Positions 1 through 7,224 of a stretch of 56,837 nt of DNA are shown here, in pieces. The stretch's first letter is position 1, and each line of letters begins with the position of its first letter. The notes under the pieces were generated by a model, which was not told where the DNA came from, did no database searches, and saw only the letters and a program-made list of their open reading frames with translations. Made by a program: the position numbers and the translations under genes. Location: NCBI GenBank assembly GCA_002840355.1, contig PHAL01000011.1, positions 1-56,837 of the forward strand. Direction: 5' to 3'. Source of the stretch: Elusimicrobia bacterium HGW-Elusimicrobia-3. Its GTDB lineage: Bacteria; Elusimicrobiota; Elusimicrobia; Elusimicrobiales; UBA9959.

Positions 1-202
1 AATCCCCGCCGGCCCCGTTATTCCGGGGCCCGTCGGGGGTTTGCGGCCCGCCCGGCTGGGGCCCGGCCGCTAGGTGACCTATATCAAACTTGACCGCGGT
101 TACAGAACGCTGTTTCTCATTGGGAAAACGACCGCCGCGATTTTTTTATTATCCCATAAAAGGTTCATTGACACAAGGAGGATTTTCTACTAGACTTCCC
201 TT
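1..202. other. Upstream region of cassette A
   Basis: No complete gene is visible. One frame stays open from the window edge to a TAG at 71-73 and could be the last codons of an upstream gene, but it is too short to judge. A perfect 7-bp hairpin (arms 11-17 and 24-30) lacks a good T-run. A 12-mer CCTATATCAAAC at 78-89 also occurs upstream of the second FecR gene at 34797-34808. A T-rich tract lies at 141-150. A Shine-Dalgarno-like AAGGAGG at 175-181 is 21 nt from the only possible start codon, which is too far to act on it. Confidence 0.5.
168..196 (+). promoter_or_regulatory. Candidate promoter of FecR gene A
   Basis: TTGACA (168-173), a 17-nt spacer and TAGACT (191-196) form a good housekeeping-type promoter. 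The ATG at 203 follows the -10 by only 6 nt, so a transcript from here would be leaderless. The AAGGAGG inside the spacer would not be transcribed. An in-frame TAG at 191-193 rules out any earlier start codon. Confidence 0.5.
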
Positions 203-1984
203 ATGAGGAACAATATTCTTTCGCTATTCCTATTAGTAGCGCTGCCCGGGGGGGCTTTTGCCGCTGAGGCCAAGATCCTTTCCATGAGCGGTGCCGTGGA
301 GGTACGACCGACCCGCGAGGGCCAGTGGACTTCCGCTTCAGAAAATATGGAGATCGCCGAGGGCGGCGGCATACGCACGGGGGCCGAGGGCGGCGCCGTG
401 GTGCTGATGCCCAATAAATCCAAGATCTGGCTCAAAGAGGGCACCGCCCTGGAGATAGAGCAGCGCCAGACGCTGGCCAGCCGGCTGGCCCTGGTGTTCG
501 GCAAGATCAAGGTGCGCGTGCCGCACCTGATGCGCAAGGAAAAATTCGAGGTGCGCACCCCGGCCGCCGTCTGCGCCGTGCGCGGCACCGAGTTCACCAT
601 GGGCGCCACCGAGAGCGGCAAAACCGACGTGCAGGTGCTCTTCGGCGAGGTGAAGTTCAAGTTTACCGTGCCGCAGGCCAAAGGCCGCTCCGAATTCAAT
701 ATACCGCAGGGCCAGGGCCTGATGTCCCCCGAAGAGGGCAAGCCCGCCAAGCCCGTGCTGCTGACCGCCAAGCAGGAGCGCGCCGCCCTGGAGAGCTGGA
801 ACCCCGGCCTCTCGGCCGAGCAGCGCCAGGAGGGCCTGATACAGAAAGAGAACGACAGGGCCCAGATCAAGGACTTCGCCCGGGCCACCGCCAGCGCGGA
901 GAACGCCGTAAAGGGCTTTCTGAACGTGGTCAAGGAGAGCGACCTGGAAGCGGGCCGCACCCTGCGCGACGTGCACGGCAATGTGGTGCGCGTGGACCAG
1001 CGCCTGATGCGCCCCGACGACCGCACCCTGCAGTTCTTCAACCTGGTCAAGCGCCCCACCTACGCCGACTTCACCGGCCCCGTGGGCGGCTTTACCTATA
1101 ACGGCGGCGCGATGACCGAGCGCCTGGACATGGCCCGGCTGGAATTCGTCTTTAACGCCGACCTGCCGCAGCGCATAGAGGAATGGCCGGGCTTCTTCGA
1201 CAGCAACTCGGTGCGCGCCGAGCGCTCTGCCTTCATCTTCGCCAATAAGTCGCAGGGCGACGAGTACATCTTTACCATCGCCGAGCTGTACAAGTACGAC
1301 GCGGCCCGCGACGAACTGGTGAACAATATACGCGTGGTGGATTCCGGTGCCGCGCTGACCAATACCACCGACAGGGATGTGGTCATTACCGGCTTCACCG
1401 ATGCCGCTGGTCTCAACAAAATAGCGGCCGGAGATATCGTGGACTCCGGTGGCGGGTATCTGGATGATGGCGCCGCCAACCCGCTGACCGGCCTGAGATG
1501 GGCTATCAAGTATACACCGACCGGCGGCGAGTCCGGCTACTATGAAAAAGTCGGCGACCCGTCGCTGTACCAGTACAGCGCCGACGCCTATGTGATAGGC
1601 GCCAACATTTCCCCGGCGGCCTCCAACATGATCTGGATAGCCAGGGAAAACTATGTCATCAATAATAGCGGCGGTATAAAGAGTGTGGACGACTTCACCT
1701 CCTCGGGCCTGGACCCTTTCTCCGTTCTCAAGGAGACAGCCGGCCAGACCATCATGTATGTGAAGAAGGCCGCCACCGAACCCGGTACTTGGACCACCAG
1801 TCTGAACGCCGACGGCAGCAAGAACTATTCCAATGTGTACGCCGGCATAGACACCGCTGACTGGTTCGTAACTGCCGGTCTTCCTTACAGCTCCGGCACC
1901 AACATCGACCTGGTGATAGTGCCCGACCTGGCCCTCGCCGCGGTACAGCGCATGCTGCCCGCCCTGAGCGCGATGAACGAATAA
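203..1984 (+). CDS. Secreted FecR-domain protein (cassette A)
   Basis: A 593-residue exported protein. A signal peptide (about residues 1-20, ending GGAFA) is followed by a FecR-type domain at about 22-150, with the family hallmark KFEVRTPAAVCAVRGTEF near residues 113-130. The remaining 440 residues form a region I do not recognise. It resembles the C-terminal part of the FecR protein at 34889: both have a GNxVRxxxxxxRPxD stretch and a late DFxSxGL motif. Classical FecR is an inner-membrane anti-sigma regulator, but no transmembrane helix, sigma factor or TonB receptor is present, so I infer an exported structural or ligand-binding protein. It starts an operon with two further exported proteins (gaps of 14 and 11 nt). 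The start is forced by an in-frame stop at 191. Confidence 0.8.
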   Translation: MRNNILSLFLLVALPGGAFAAEAKILSMSGAVEVRPTREGQWTSASENMEIAEGGGIRTGAEGGAVVLMPNKSKIWLKEGTALEIEQRQTLASRLALVFGKIKVRVPHLMRKEKFEVRTPAAVCAVRGTEFTMGATESGKTDVQVLFGEVKFKFTVPQAKGRSEFNIPQGQGLMSPEEGKPAKPVLLTAKQERAALESWNPGLSAEQRQEGLIQKENDRAQIKDFARATASAENAVKGFLNVVKESDLEAGRTLRDVHGNVVRVDQRLMRPDDRTLQFFNLVKRPTYADFTGPVGGFTYNGGAMTERLDMARLEFVFNADLPQRIEEWPGFFDSNSVRAERSAFIFANKSQGDEYIFTIAELYKYDAARDELVNNIRVVDSGAALTNTTDRDVVITGFTDAAGLNKIAAGDIVDSGGGYLDDGAANPLTGLRWAIKYTPTGGESGYYEKVGDPSLYQYSADAYVIGANISPAASNMIWIARENYVINNSGGIKSVDDFTSSGLDPFSVLKETAGQTIMYVKKAATEPGTWTTSLNADGSKNYSNVYAGIDTADWFVTAGLPYSSGTNIDLVIVPDLALAAVQRMLPALSAMNE

Positions 1985-1998
1985 CAGGGGAATAAATA

Positions 1999-2742
1999 AT
2001 GAAAAGGCTGATCTTAATCCTTTTGGGGCTATTCTTGGTTAAAAGCCCCGCCTTTGCCAGCATAGACTGGGAATCCAAGGGCATGCAGATGGTAGGCGAA
2101 ATAATGGCCAACCCGGCCGGCTTCTTCTACGACTTCCAGCAGGACCTGGAAGGCACCACCCCGCTGCCGCCCGGCAAGCGGTTCGGCCTGCAGACCTCGT
2201 TGTTTCCCACCACGATACCGATGACCTACGCCAATGTCTCGGCCAAGGTGCGGCTGCACGGCGAGGGCCGCATAGCCCCCGGCGTGCCGCAGCTCGACCT
2301 CATAGGCGGCTACTGGGACATGCTGGCGGCCAAGATGGCCACCAAGGACTCCGACACCATAGACAAGGCCGAGTTCGGCGGCTACTATGCCGGGGCCATC
2401 ATGAGCACCTCGGTCAGCCCGCGCGTGCGCACGTTCTGGGGCTACAAGCACAGCGTGCTCAAGGCCAAGCTGGACTTCAAGGCCGGCGAGGAGCCCGAGC
2501 TGCTGGGCACCAAGGTCAACAGCTTCGACACCGGCTTCAAGGACGACTTCTTTGTGGCCGGCATAGAGACGCCCAAGGGCATAGGCAAGCTGTGGAGCAT
2601 ACAGCTTAACTACGGCCTCAAGACGCAGACCTTCTCTAGCAAGGTGAGCTGGTACGGCAAGTACTTCGAGCTGGGCCTGAACATCTTCCCGGAGGGCGTG
2701 CTGGTCTTCCACCCCGTCTGGAATTTCCACCTTAACTTTTAA
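1999..2742 (+). CDS. Unknown exported protein, probable small outer-membrane barrel
   Basis: A 247-residue protein with a clear signal peptide (MKRLILILLGLFL, cleavage near AFA-S). The mature part alternates polar and hydrophobic residues, with many Gly, Tyr and Phe, and ends HLNF; a C-terminal Phe is typical of BAM-inserted outer-membrane barrels. I do not recognise the family. It lies 14 nt after the FecR-domain gene and 11 nt before a larger barrel gene, with AGGGGA upstream of the ATG, so all three are probably co-transcribed and may form one envelope assembly. Cassette B has no counterpart, so it may be an accessory component. A soluble periplasmic beta protein is the main alternative. 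Confidence 0.6.
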   Translation: MKRLILILLGLFLVKSPAFASIDWESKGMQMVGEIMANPAGFFYDFQQDLEGTTPLPPGKRFGLQTSLFPTTIPMTYANVSAKVRLHGEGRIAPGVPQLDLIGGYWDMLAAKMATKDSDTIDKAEFGGYYAGAIMSTSVSPRVRTFWGYKHSVLKAKLDFKAGEEPELLGTKVNSFDTGFKDDFFVAGIETPKGIGKLWSIQLNYGLKTQTFSSKVSWYGKYFELGLNIFPEGVLVFHPVWNFHLNF

Positions 2743-2753
2743 GGGATAAAACG

Positions 2754-3956
2754 ATGAAAAAACTGATCTTAAGCGCTTTTATAGCGGCAAGCATGGCCGG
2801 CGGGGCCTGGGCGGCCGTGGCCGAAGATTCCAAAGTCTTCACGCCTTTCTTCGACATGACCCTCTCCGAGGCGGCTTTCCTGCCCTCGGAGGGCAATATC
2901 TTCAGCGGCGGCAATATCAACACGCAGGTGGGCCTGCTGGCCAACGTGTCGCAGAAGGACCAGCTGTTCGGCCTGTACAACTTCGGCTATGTGGGCCAGA
3001 GCTTCACGCCGCAGGACTCGAAGCAGTTCACGGACCGCTCCATGTCCCACGGCTTCAACCTGGAGTACCGCCGCCTGCTCGGCGATAAATTCCGGCTGCG
3101 CCCCGGCGTGTCCCTTACCAAGGAATACCGCCGCTCCGGCGCCAACGAGGCCTGGGAGACCGGCCTGTACAACATGAATTCGGTGGGCGGCCAGCTGGCC
3201 GCGGACTACACCTTCGACCGGGAGCGCAACGGCTACGTGACGCTGCAGTACCTGTACCGCAAGGTGGAATTCCCCAACTATACCGACCTGCTCAGCGAGT
3301 TCCAGAGCGCCGGCAGCCAGGGCAATATCGACGGCGGCCTGAACGACCAGACCATGAGCCAGGTCAGCCTGCGCCCGGCCTGGAACAAGTTCTTCGGCGG
3401 CGTCACCTACACGATGCAGAATTACAAGAACCAGAAGGTCGTGGAACTGACCGGCGTGTACGGCGGCACCAAGCAGGAGGACACCGACACCATGCTGGAC
3501 TTCGGTTTCCACCACCGCCTGTGGATCTTCGAGATGTATCCCATGGTGTCCTACACCATGCACGAGTCCAACCAGAACTTCATGAAGTACAAGTTCCTGG
3601 GCGATACCAGCCCCGAGTTCGCCCCGGATTATTACAACTTCAAGGAAATGAACCTCTCCGTGCCGGTGGACCTCAACATCACCAGCAAGTGGGCCATTGG
3701 CGGCTCGCTGAACCTCACCCGCCGCGCCTACGACGCGCGCATGGCCCGCGACGCCAACAACGACTTCACCACTTCCAAGCAGGTGAACACCATGAGCACG
3801 CTGACCGGCTCTATCCGCAAGCGTATCAACGAAGTGGCCATGGTGCGGCTGTTCGGCGCCATGATAGTGGCCAGCTCCAACAGCAAGTTCGAGAAGTACA
3901 TGCCGTATAACTATACCGGCAACAGCTTCGGCATCGCCTACAGCCTGTCCTACTAA
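2754..3956 (+). CDS. Outer-membrane beta-barrel protein (cassette A)
   Basis: A 400-residue protein with a signal peptide (cleavage near AWAA) and a mature region made of amphipathic, aromatic-rich strands ending YSLSY, as expected for an outer-membrane barrel. It appears related to the 405-residue protein at 36373. Both contain a PNYxxLLS motif (residues about 170-180), a GLxxxNxVxxxxE/A-type segment before it and an SSNxxxExxxxYNY segment near the C-terminus. Both follow a FecR-domain gene, so barrel and FecR protein have been kept or duplicated as a pair. The substrate is unknown, and no TonB box or plug domain is visible. The gene is last in its operon, before the terminator at 3977. Confidence 0.7.
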   Translation: MKKLILSAFIAASMAGGAWAAVAEDSKVFTPFFDMTLSEAAFLPSEGNIFSGGNINTQVGLLANVSQKDQLFGLYNFGYVGQSFTPQDSKQFTDRSMSHGFNLEYRRLLGDKFRLRPGVSLTKEYRRSGANEAWETGLYNMNSVGGQLAADYTFDRERNGYVTLQYLYRKVEFPNYTDLLSEFQSAGSQGNIDGGLNDQTMSQVSLRPAWNKFFGGVTYTMQNYKNQKVVELTGVYGGTKQEDTDTMLDFGFHHRLWIFEMYPMVSYTMHESNQNFMKYKFLGDTSPEFAPDYYNFKEMNLSVPVDLNITSKWAIGGSLNLTRRAYDARMARDANNDFTTSKQVNTMSTLTGSIRKRINEVAMVRLFGAMIVASSNSKFEKYMPYNYTGNSFGIAYSLSY

Positions 3957-3976
3957 GGCTGTCCGCCTGAAAGAGG

Positions 3977-4008
3977 AGGCCCGGGACCGTCCCGGGCCTT
4001 CTTATTTC
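3977..4008 (+). terminator. Rho-independent terminator after the barrel gene
   Basis: A perfect 10-bp GC-rich stem (arms 3977-3986 and 3990-3999) with a 3-nt loop is followed by TCTTATTT. It ends the FecR/247-residue/barrel operon 20 bp after the stop codon. Confidence 0.85.
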
Positions 4009-4024
4009 TGTAACACGGGTATAT

Positions 4025-4030
4025 TATAAT
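4025..4030 (+). promoter_or_regulatory. -10 element of the PorV-like gene
   Basis: A perfect TATAAT lies just after the terminator and 12 nt before the ATG at 4043. No convincing -35 is present. Because the terminator ends near 4008, the transcript must start between there and the gene, leaving a leader of about 5 nt. Confidence 0.45.
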
Positions 4031-4042
4031 TTGAGTGACGCT

Positions 4043-5065
4043 ATGAGACCCGTACTCTGTCTGCCGCTGATAGCCGCCGCCCTCTGGGCGGCCGGCCCCG
4101 TCGCGGCCGGCGGCCCCGGCACCACCGCGGCTAATTTCCTGAAGATACCGGTGGGCGCGCGCGAGACGGCCCTGGGCGGCTCGCTGGCCGCCGCGGCCGG
4201 CGGCCCGACTTCACTGTTCTATAACCCGGCCGGCCTGGGCTCGCTGGCGGCCCCGGAAATCTCTTACTCCTACAATAACTATTTCTCCGGCCTGTCCCAG
4301 CAATGGCTGGCGGCCGCTTATCCCCTGAAGTACGGCGCGCTCGGCCTGGGCCTGAACTATTTCAACGTAAAGGCTTTCCCGGCCTATGACGGCGCCGGCG
4401 CGGGCATAGGTTCGGTTTCGGCCTACGACGCCGCGGCCTACCTGGGCTACGGCGCGGGCTTCGACACCGGGCTGGCCCTGCTGCCGCGGGCGCGGTGGGG
4501 GGGCGCCGTGAAATATATACGGAGCCGGCTGGACGACGCCTCGGCCTCCGGCTACGGCGCCGACGCGGGCCTGATGCTGCTGCCCGCTCTGCGCGGCCTT
4601 AGCCTGGGGCTGGCCTGGGAGAACCTGGGCGGCAGCCGCCTGGAATACATAAGCGGCGGGGCGCGCCCGGCGCGCAAGTTCAAGGCCGGCGCGGCCTACC
4701 TGGTGGGCGGCCTGCCGCTGTCGCTGCTGGTGTCGGCCGACCTGAACTTCCCAGAGGACGGCGCTGATTATCTTTCGGCCGGTATCGAAAACACGCTGTA
4801 CGGCGCGCTGGCCCTGCGGGCCGGCTACAGCACTTTCGGCGACGTTTCCAACGGCCTCAGCTTCGGCCTGGGGCTGGCCCTGCCGCGGCGCTATGCCGGC
4901 GACGCGGTGCTGGATTATTCCTACAGTTCCACCTACGACCTGGGCAATGTGCATAAATTCGGTTTCTCTTATAAGTTCGCCGCTCCCGCCGTTAAAATTA
5001 CGGCGGCTGCCAGGCGCTGTACGGGTCCGATCCCGCCGCCGCGCGCGAGGCCGCCGCGGCCATAG
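4043..5065 (+). CDS. PorV/PorQ-like outer-membrane protein (cassette A)
   Basis: A 340-residue protein with a signal peptide (MRPVLCLPLIAAALWAAG). The mature start has the PorV/PorQ hallmarks: GTTAANFLKIPVGARETALGG, then SLFYNPAGLG. The rest is barrel-like. In the type IX secretion system of Bacteroidota, PorV shuttles or anchors cargo at the outer membrane, and nearby genes carry T9SS-like C-termini, so a similar role is inferred. The related protein at 46792 ends right after its HRFGMWMQF. Here the matching HKFGFSYKF (codons up to about 4979) is followed by some 28 low-complexity residues that look like an out-of-frame read of the HEAT region, so a frameshift or lost stop is suspected. An alternative TTG start lies at 4031, but it abuts the TATAAT, so ATG 4043 is preferred. 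Confidence 0.7.
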   Translation: MRPVLCLPLIAAALWAAGPVAAGGPGTTAANFLKIPVGARETALGGSLAAAAGGPTSLFYNPAGLGSLAAPEISYSYNNYFSGLSQQWLAAAYPLKYGALGLGLNYFNVKAFPAYDGAGAGIGSVSAYDAAAYLGYGAGFDTGLALLPRARWGGAVKYIRSRLDDASASGYGADAGLMLLPALRGLSLGLAWENLGGSRLEYISGGARPARKFKAGAAYLVGGLPLSLLVSADLNFPEDGADYLSAGIENTLYGALALRAGYSTFGDVSNGLSFGLGLALPRRYAGDAVLDYSYSSTYDLGNVHKFGFSYKFAAPAVKITAAARRCTGPIPPPRARPPRP

Positions 5066-5082
5066 CCGGGGAGCCGCGGGCC

Positions 5083-5367
5083 ATGGACCACTTTTCGGCC
5101 CTGCTGTATTCGGGCCGGCTGGACTGGCGCCTGACGGCCGTGCACGGCCTGGCCGCCAGCCGCGACTCCAGGGCTGCCGGCGAGCTGCTCAAGGCCCTGG
5201 GCGACGCCGAGCCCGAGGTCAGGGCGGCGGTGGCGCGCGCCCTGCGCGGCCGCGGCGGAGCGGAGGCCTCGCTGCGCCTGCAGCAAGCGCTGCGCGACGA
5301 AGAGGACGAGGCCGTGAAGAGCGCCGTGATGGAGGCCCTGCGCGCGTATGCCGGGGAACGGGACTGA
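5083..5367 (+). CDS. HEAT-repeat protein, possibly a 5'-truncated or frameshifted domain
   Basis: A 94-residue open frame that reads as HEAT-like helical repeats: WRLTAVHGLAAS, then DAEPEVRAAVARAL and a further DEDEAVKSAVMEAL. Such repeats usually form helical protein-binding scaffolds. The same frame stays open and protein-like back to a TAA at 4993 (CQALYGSD, then REAAAAIAGEPRAMDHF) but has no ATG, GTG or TTG before 5083. This suggests the domain once continued from the PorV-like gene through a frame change near 4994, or that its start is lost. It ends one base before the next gene's ATG, so translation is probably coupled. No signal peptide is present, so if it is not fused to the upstream protein it would stay in the cytoplasm. 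Confidence 0.55.
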   Translation: MDHFSALLYSGRLDWRLTAVHGLAASRDSRAAGELLKALGDAEPEVRAAVARALRGRGGAEASLRLQQALRDEEDEAVKSAVMEALRAYAGERD

Positions 5368-5368
5368 T

Positions 5369-5911
5369 ATGCGATCGAAAATATTGCCGCTCTGCCTGAT
5401 TGCCGCCGCCCTCTGCGGCGCGCCGCGGGCCGCCGCGGCCGCGCTCGGCGGCGGCGCTTACACCGTGCCGGTACTGGCCGCGCTCAGCGGCGGCGCTGCC
5501 GCCACGGGCGGGGCTTTTTCCGCGGCCGCGCTCAATTTGGGCGGGCCGTCCTATTCGCTGACGCCGCCTGCCGGAGGGGCTTTCAGCCTGGCCACCGGCG
5601 CCGCCCCGGCCGTGGTGATAATAGAGTCCGCCAGCGCCACGCTGGGGGCCGCGCACTGCTACCCCGTGCCGTTCAAGCCCTCCCTGGGGCATACCAATAT
5701 CACTTTTACCGGGCTCACCCGCCAGGCCCGGGTGCGGGTCTATACGGTCAGCGGCGAGCTGGTGCGCACGCTCGACAAGAACGACGGCGGCGAGACACTG
5801 GCCTGGGACGTACGCAACGCCCGCGGCCAGCGCGTGGCCAGCGGCGTCTATGTTTACACGGTCAAGAGCGGCGGCGAGACCGCCACCGGCAAACTGATGA
5901 TCATCTGGTAG
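5369..5911 (+). CDS. Exported protein with FlgD/T9SS-like C-terminal domain
   Basis: A 180-residue protein starting MRSKILPLCLIAAALC (signal peptide to about residue 23). An Ala/Gly-rich stretch leads into a C-terminal immunoglobulin-like domain of about 80 residues with RVYTVSGELVRTLD, then WDVRNARGQRVASGVYVYTV and a final GKLMIIW. This is the pattern of FlgD-like domains used as type A sorting signals for type IX secretion. The giant protein at 37653 ends the same way. A PorV-like gene lies just upstream, so this is a plausible cargo protein or a minimal surface anchor. The ATG at 5369 is one base after the HEAT stop; an in-frame ATG at 5348 would put seven residues before the signal peptide and is rejected. 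Confidence 0.65.
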   Translation: MRSKILPLCLIAAALCGAPRAAAAALGGGAYTVPVLAALSGGAAATGGAFSAAALNLGGPSYSLTPPAGGAFSLATGAAPAVVIIESASATLGAAHCYPVPFKPSLGHTNITFTGLTRQARVRVYTVSGELVRTLDKNDGGETLAWDVRNARGQRVASGVYVYTVKSGGETATGKLMIIW

Positions 5912-5926
5912 ATTTACGGAGCTAAT

Positions 5927-7111
5927 ATGAAAATTAAGATAAAATCCCTCACCCTCGCCCTGGTCTGCGCCGCGCTGCTGCCGGCCGCGCTCAGCGCCGG
6001 AGCCCCGCTCAAGATAAACTTCCAGGGCCGCCTGGACGAGGGCGGCCAGCCGGCCGCCGGGGCCAAGACCTTCGTCTTCGAGATCTACGACGCGGCCTCG
6101 GGCGGCAGCCCGCTCTGGACGAGCGCTCCCCAGGCCCTGGACCTGGCCGGCGGCGTGTTCAGCGCCGTGCTCTCGGCCGGCAGCCCGGCCGACCTGTCCA
6201 CCGCCACTTTCTCCGGGCCGCGCTACGTGGCCATGACCGTGGACGGCGTGCCGCTGAGCCCGCGCCAGGAGATGGTCTCGGCCCCTTACGCCATGGTGGC
6301 CCAGGCGCTGGCCCCGGACGCCGTGCTGCCCCCGGCCCAGCTGCTGGCCGCCTCGGTCACCGACTACCACGTGCTGCTCTCCACGGCGGCCATCGGCTCC
6401 GGCAAGTTCGGCGACGCGCGGGTTTCGCTCAGCACCGCGGCGGTGGCTTCTGGCAGGTTCGGCGACGACCGGGTGCTGATAACCACCGGGGCCTTCACCG
6501 GCGGTTTCAACGGCGGCGACCAGCTGGTGCAGCTGGACGGCGCGGGCAAGCTGCCCGCCTCCGCCCTGACCGAAACCGACCCGCTTTTCGTGGTCAGCGC
6601 CTCCTCGCTTGTAGTTTCGGGGGATATAGCCAACTGGGACGCCGCTTACGCCTGGGGCGACCACGCCGCAGCGGGCTATGAAACCGCGGCCGCCCACAGC
6701 GCCAGCCTGACCGCCTATGCCGCCCTGGCGGCCACCCAGACCTTCTCCGGGGTGAACACCTTCTCCGGGGGGGTTTCCATGCCCATACGCAGCGTTTCCG
6801 CCAGCGGGCCGGTAACGGACTCGGACCATACGCTGCTGGCGAATTCAGCCGGCGGCGACATCACACTTTCCCTGCCTTCGGCCGTCGGCAGGGCCGGGCG
6901 TATCTACGCGGTCAAGAAAACGGCCGTGGCCAACAATGTCCTGATCGCCCCGCAGATAGGGCAGACTATAGATTCGGTCTATAACAGCAACCCCGGCTTC
7001 GAGAACCCCCTGCGCCTGAACTCCGTGGACGGCTGGGATTCGGTAATGCTGCAAAGCGACGGCGGCAACTGGTTCATCCTTTCGTCTTACTCGCCGCCTC
7101 CGCCTCTTTGA
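5927..7111 (+). CDS. Secreted tail-fibre-like adhesin
   Basis: A 394-residue exported protein. A signal peptide (to about residue 24) is followed by a domain beginning INFQGRLDEGG and continuing FVFEIYDAASGG, LWTS and GVFSAVLS, ending SAPYAMVAQAL. This domain is common in large bacterial surface proteins with fibre stalks. Residues about 145-190 hold short imperfect repeats of the type STAAxxSGxFGDxRV, as in fibre shafts. The C-terminal 110 residues form a separate beta-rich unit (SAGGDITLSLP, GRIYAVKKTA) and end in a Pro run plus Leu. I infer a surface adhesin. ACGGAG precedes the ATG, and the gene follows the FlgD-like protein by 15 nt. A phage origin is unlikely because no other phage genes are nearby. 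Confidence 0.6.
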   Translation: MKIKIKSLTLALVCAALLPAALSAGAPLKINFQGRLDEGGQPAAGAKTFVFEIYDAASGGSPLWTSAPQALDLAGGVFSAVLSAGSPADLSTATFSGPRYVAMTVDGVPLSPRQEMVSAPYAMVAQALAPDAVLPPAQLLAASVTDYHVLLSTAAIGSGKFGDARVSLSTAAVASGRFGDDRVLITTGAFTGGFNGGDQLVQLDGAGKLPASALTETDPLFVVSASSLVVSGDIANWDAAYAWGDHAAAGYETAAAHSASLTAYAALAATQTFSGVNTFSGGVSMPIRSVSASGPVTDSDHTLLANSAGGDITLSLPSAVGRAGRIYAVKKTAVANNVLIAPQIGQTIDSVYNSNPGFENPLRLNSVDGWDSVMLQSDGGNWFILSSYSPPPPL

Positions 7112-7160
7112 GCCCGCTCAAGACACCGGAACCTCTTTATTTATATAATTACTTGCACTC

Positions 7161-7183
7161 CCGGCAGCGCATTGTGCTGCCGG
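7161..7183. other. Hairpin upstream of smc
   Basis: An 8-bp perfect inverted repeat (7161-7168 and 7176-7183) with a 7-nt loop sits between the adhesin and smc. There is no T-run on either strand, so it is not a classical terminator. It could be an mRNA processing or Rho-related structure. A TATAAT at 7144-7149 just upstream may be the -10 for smc, but no -35 is evident. Confidence 0.4.
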
Positions 7184-7224
7184 ACCCATGGCTTTATCCT
7201 GCGGATCTGTAAAGGGGCTTGCTA

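Noticed and set aside
4985-5000. Programmed -1 frameshift site between the PorV-like and HEAT frames
   Set aside because: The GTT AAA ATT context does not fit the X XXY YYZ slippery pattern and no clear downstream stimulator was identified.
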